From Hominenteromicrobium sp900549945 (lineage in GTDB: Bacteria > Bacillota > Clostridia > Oscillospirales > Acutalibacteraceae), in NCBI GenBank assembly GCA_902472305.1, contig CABRNK010000012.1, positions 16,556-80,555 of the forward strand: 64,000 nucleotides of DNA, in the 5' to 3' direction. Both the position numbers and the translations under genes were made by a program. Numbering within the stretch: the first letter of the stretch is position 1; every line of letters starts with the position of its first letter. The notes beneath the pieces are model-generated. The model saw only the letters and a program-made list of their open reading frames with translations. It made no database searches and was not told the DNA's origin. Positions 61,035 to 64,000 of this stretch are shown here, piece after piece.

Positions 61035-62126
61035 ATGAAAACAGTCATGCTTGTCTTTGGTACAAGACCTGAAGCAATAAAGATGTGCCCATTGGTAAAT
61101 GAACTCAAAACGAGAAAAAATCTCAATACAGTTGTCTGTGTTACTGGGCAGCATCGTCAGATGCTTGACCAGGTACTTCAAGCATTCAGTGTAGTGCCTG
61201 ATTATGATCTTTCAATCATGAAGGACAAACAGACCTTGTTCGACATCACTACTAATATCCTTAATGGTATCGGTAAGGTTCTTGACGAAGTGAAACCTGA
61301 TGTTGTACTTGTTCATGGAGATACAAGCACAACTTTTGTGACGGCTCTTGCTTGCTTCTATAAGCAAATCGCAGTTGGTCATGTGGAAGCTGGACTTCGT
61401 ACATATGACATTTACAGTCCGTATCCCGAAGAGTTTAATCGCCAAGCGGTTGGTATTATTGCGAAGTATAACTTTTCTCCTACGGAGCTGTCAAAGAACA
61501 ATCTGCTTAAGGAAGGTAAGAATCCAGACAGCATTTATGTTACGGGTAATACTGCTATTGATGCGCTTAAAACTACAGTTCGTGATGACTATACTCACCC
61601 CGAGCTTGAATGGGCATCTGATAGTCGTTTGATTATAATCACGGCACATCGCCGTGAGAATTTGGGCGAACCAATGCATAATATGTTCCGCGCGATTCGT
61701 CGTATTATTGAGGAACATCCTGATGTTAAGGCGATTTATCCAATCCATATGAACCCCACCGTACGAGAAACAGCAAACCAAGAATTGGGTGCATGTGATA
61801 GGATTCACATTATTGAGCCACTTGAAGTTCTCGATTTTCATAATTTTTTGGCGAATAGCTTTATGATTCTCACCGATAGTGGTGGTGTACAAGAAGAGGC
61901 ACCTTCTTTAGGGAAACCCGTTTTGGTTATGAGAGATACTACTGAACGTCCCGAAGGTATTGATGCGGGGACATTGAAGCTTGTTGGTACCGATGAACAG
62001 GTTATCTATGATAACTTTAAGTTACTTCTCGAAAATAAGGAAGCATATGGTGTTATGTCTAGAGCGAGCAATCCTTATGGTGATGGTTTTGCTTGTAAGA
62101 GAATAGCAGATATTTTGGTTCAATAG
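61035..62126 (+). CDS. wecB: UDP-N-acetylglucosamine 2-epimerase (non-hydrolysing)
   Basis: Interconverts UDP-GlcNAc and UDP-ManNAc. The 363 residues carry GTRPEAIKMCPLV, VVCVTGQHRQMLDQVL, VHGDTSTTF, GHVEAGLRTYD, HRRENLGEP and DSGGVQEEAPSLGKPVLVMR, the full family set. Start at 61035 with GAGGA upstream; a GTG at 61020 overlaps the spacer. With wecC it supplies UDP-ManNAcA for the repeat unit. Confidence 0.96.
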   Translation: MKTVMLVFGTRPEAIKMCPLVNELKTRKNLNTVVCVTGQHRQMLDQVLQAFSVVPDYDLSIMKDKQTLFDITTNILNGIGKVLDEVKPDVVLVHGDTSTTFVTALACFYKQIAVGHVEAGLRTYDIYSPYPEEFNRQAVGIIAKYNFSPTELSKNNLLKEGKNPDSIYVTGNTAIDALKTTVRDDYTHPELEWASDSRLIIITAHRRENLGEPMHNMFRAIRRIIEEHPDVKAIYPIHMNPTVRETANQELGACDRIHIIEPLEVLDFHNFLANSFMILTDSGGVQEEAPSLGKPVLVMRDTTERPEGIDAGTLKLVGTDEQVIYDNFKLLLENKEAYGVMSRASNPYGDGFACKRIADILVQ

Positions 62127-62220
62127 TAGGAATTTCAAAACTTAGGATAGAATAATGAATGTATAAAGTTGTCCAATAGACAGATATGGATAATAGAAAG
62201 AAAAAAGGTGCGATAATAAT

Positions 62221-63432
62221 ATGAAACCATGTAGAGTATTATACATAACTGCCGATCCCTTGGAGTATTGGACATCGGCGAACATAAGAAACCTGAATTT
62301 GATTCAGGGGTTATTGGAGTGTGGATGTGAAGTTTCTACATTGTCAACGGAAGTTCAGATAAATTCTGTCGGAAAAGGAAATGAGGTTCCCATTCAATGT
62401 AAACGCTATTTTGTACCACTGAATATAATGCACGCGATGTTAACTCAGAAAAAAGAAAAGAAAACAAGTTTGGCAGGTAATTTGATATCCAATGTGAAGG
62501 AATTCTTATATGCTGTAAAAAAACATTTTTCCATCTATGATGCAAGGAAAATGGAGGTAGCAAAAGTTGACCAAATTGTATTGAATGAGCAATTTGATAT
62601 TATGATATCGTCATCGGACCCCAAATCTGCTCATTTATTTGCAGAAAGGGTTAAGACGCTTTATCCCAATATAGCCGATAAATGGGTTCAGTATTGGGGA
62701 GATCCGTTCACTGGTGATGTCAGCAAGAAGTACTGGGGGCCGAAGTCGGTAGTGGAAAAGGAAGAAGTTCGATTGCTAAGTCTTTGTGATTTAGCAGTAT
62801 ATGTTTCACCTTTTACTGCGGAATATATCAAGCAAAAGTATTCAGAACGGATTTCAGCAGATAAAATAATGTTTACTCCTATCACGTATGGAAAACATAT
62901 TTGCTACAATGCGAAGCGAGAACTTCCGTTTAAAATCGGCTATTTTGGTGATTACAGCCGGCAAAATCGTGATATTACCCCCTTGTATGAAGCAATGAGT
63001 ATACTTGGAAAAGACTATGCACTGAAGATTATTGGCAGTTCGGATTATGCTTTGGCTGATAAAGATAACGTTACGGTGTTTGATCGCGTTCCGGCAATAG
63101 AGTTAAAAGTAACAGAAGAAAAAACTAATCTTAGGGTATGTGTATGTAATAAAAATGGTACGCAGTTGCCAGGAAAAATATACCATGCTGCAGCAACTGA
63201 TACGCCGACGCTAATTATCCTAGACGGTGAACGTGCAAATGAAATCAAAGAGTATTTTGAACAGTTTTGTAGGTACTATTTCTGCACAAATAATGCACAA
63301 AGTATAGCTTGTACTATAGAAATGATTGCAAATCACCCTGATCCAGTAATTTCTTCAGTGCCAGTAGAAGAATTTTCTGCAAAGCATGTTGCCTATAGCA
63401 TTATACAGAGGGCTTTTGATGATGTGAGGTAA
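62221..63432 (+). CDS. Glycosyltransferase family 4-like
   Basis: 403 residues of GT-B type. The N-terminal half begins VLYITADPLEYWTSANIRNL; the second half has FKIGYFGDYSRQNRDITPLY and LKIIGSSDYAL, as in GT4 enzymes, but the usual ExxxxE acceptor motif is not clean (LPGKIYHAAATDTPTL). Preceded by a 94-base gap. Likely adds a further sugar to the repeat unit. Confidence 0.82.
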   Translation: MKPCRVLYITADPLEYWTSANIRNLNLIQGLLECGCEVSTLSTEVQINSVGKGNEVPIQCKRYFVPLNIMHAMLTQKKEKKTSLAGNLISNVKEFLYAVKKHFSIYDARKMEVAKVDQIVLNEQFDIMISSSDPKSAHLFAERVKTLYPNIADKWVQYWGDPFTGDVSKKYWGPKSVVEKEEVRLLSLCDLAVYVSPFTAEYIKQKYSERISADKIMFTPITYGKHICYNAKRELPFKIGYFGDYSRQNRDITPLYEAMSILGKDYALKIIGSSDYALADKDNVTVFDRVPAIELKVTEEKTNLRVCVCNKNGTQLPGKIYHAAATDTPTLIILDGERANEIKEYFEQFCRYYFCTNNAQSIACTIEMIANHPDPVISSVPVEEFSAKHVAYSIIQRAFDDVR

Positions 63433-63438
63433 TTTGAT

Positions 63439-64000
63439 GTGTTGATTATTATTGTATATATACTTATTGCTGTTAGCGCGGGATTGGTGTTTTTTAAGCA
63501 TCTCCGCGCTGATGGTATATCTGTCAGTACAACATTTCATATCTACTATCTGCTATATTATTTTGTTGTGCCTCCTGTCGTATTGTATCTCATTGAATAC
63601 ACAAGCGTATTATCTGTCAATGTAAGAAGATTTCAGTTTATTGCACAAGCAGATGATTGTAGACGGTGGCTAGCTTTGGCACTTGCGGTAATCGGGTATA
63701 TCATATTCTTGGGTTTCTTTTACAAGCGTATATTTTGTAAAAGAACATTTAGGCGCATGGGTACAAAGACAGCTTTACAAGTCTATACGTTAAATAAGTC
63801 GGTGTTTTCAATAGGTAGAGCATTTTCAATCATTGGTATTATATGCATGCTAGTTGTAATTGTCGACTTGGGAGGAGTATCAAACATGATATCTATAGCC
63901 GCGGATTTGCGTGGCTATAATGTGGGAAAGGATGGCATTTTTTCTGGAATAGGAGCAATGTGCTTAACCTTATCACCGTTCCTTTTTGGTGGAGCAGTAT
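63439..64000 (+). CDS. Wzy-like oligosaccharide repeat-unit polymerase (3' end outside window)
   Basis: At least 187 residues of a membrane protein with five or so hydrophobic segments in the visible part: an N-terminal helix VLIIIVYILIAVSAGLVFF, then YYLLYYFVVPPVVLYLI, LALAVIGYIIFLGFFY, IIGIICMLVVIVDLGG, and the last reaching the window end. No cytoplasmic enzyme motif appears. Position after the transferases and topology fit an EpsG/Wzy polymerase. Start GTG at 63439 with GAGG nine bases upstream; TTG 63442 is an alternative. The rest lies beyond 64000. Confidence 0.8.
   Translation, partial: MLIIIVYILIAVSAGLVFFKHLRADGISVSTTFHIYYLLYYFVVPPVVLYLIEYTSVLSVNVRRFQFIAQADDCRRWLALALAVIGYIIFLGFFYKRIFCKRTFRRMGTKTALQVYTLNKSVFSIGRAFSIIGIICMLVVIVDLGGVSNMISIAADLRGYNVGKDGIFSGIGAMCLTLSPFLFGGAV

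Noticed and set aside
52163..64000. Prophage or transposon
   Set aside because: No integrase, transposase, capsid or terminase gene; the AT-rich shift is explained by a polysaccharide locus.
1..64000. CRISPR array, rRNA operon, replication origin
   Set aside because: No regularly spaced repeats, no rRNA sequence and no DnaA-box cluster were seen on either strand.

Overview
The window is a 64 kb piece of a bacterial chromosome. The organism is most likely a GC-rich member of the Clostridia, for example Oscillospirales/Ruminococcaceae. Four things point there: the Firmicutes order pyrH-frr-uppS-cdsA-dxr-rseP-ispG-polC, the PolC-type replicase, a CIRCE-controlled hrcA-grpE-dnaK-dnaJ operon, and sigma-A promoters with 17-base spacers. 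Almost all genes lie on the plus strand. Minus-strand genes are an iron alcohol dehydrogenase at the left edge, a lipoprotein, a BlaI-type repressor, and a histidine kinase/response regulator pair.

Layout. 1-2177 (minus): Fe-alcohol dehydrogenase (cut by the edge) and a lipoprotein. 2409-14375: housekeeping run for UMP kinase, ribosome recycling, undecaprenyl and phospholipid precursors, MEP-pathway isoprenoids, site-2 protease, PolC and an AlkZ-like winged-helix protein. 14526-22902: histidine operon hisZ-G-D-C-B-(A+I fusion)-E, which lacks hisH and hisF, followed by a methyltransferase, an acetyltransferase and a cysteine hydrolase. 23053-28100: asparaginase, BlaI-like repressor (minus), S21, YqeG phosphatase, M24 peptidase, EF-P and an acidic zinc-ribbon protein. 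28278-32530: a stand-alone sugar transferase, a CAU-anticodon tRNA that looks like tRNA-Ile2, and a FeoA-FeoB fusion with a small Cys-rich partner behind a DtxR-like iron box. 32720-45159: YesM/YesN-like two-component system divergent from a sugar-uptake operon (SIS protein, MATE transporter, two ABC permeases, solute-binding lipoprotein, ROK kinase, GH9 enzyme without a signal peptide). 45409-50252: CIRCE and the heat-shock operon. 50830-51948: DUF3048 lipoprotein. 52163-64000: exopolysaccharide or capsule locus that runs off the right edge.

How the parts fit. The GH9 locus reads as a self-contained oligosaccharide module. The sensor/regulator pair would control a promoter that carries two TGGACAGT direct repeats. 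The lipoprotein and permeases would import an oligosaccharide, the cytoplasmic GH9 enzyme would cleave it, and the ROK kinase and SIS enzyme would process the released sugar. The ABC ATPase must be encoded elsewhere. The polysaccharide locus has a 4,6-dehydratase, an aminotransferase and a phosphoglycosyltransferase, which together suggest an amino-dideoxy sugar as first residue. It also has enzymes for a UDP-uronic acid (Ugd) and for UDP-ManNAcA (WecB/WecC), three glycosyltransferases and a Wzy-like polymerase. From about 54 kb the base composition becomes clearly more AT-rich, and a truncated sugar transferase sits just ahead of an intact one. Both suggest module exchange at this locus.

The points most worth following are the HisA-HisI fusion with missing hisH/hisF, the cytoplasmic GH9 sugar module with its putative operator, the iron box at FeoAB, and the scar and leader hairpin in the polysaccharide locus. 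All calls come from reading the sequence; no database search was run.
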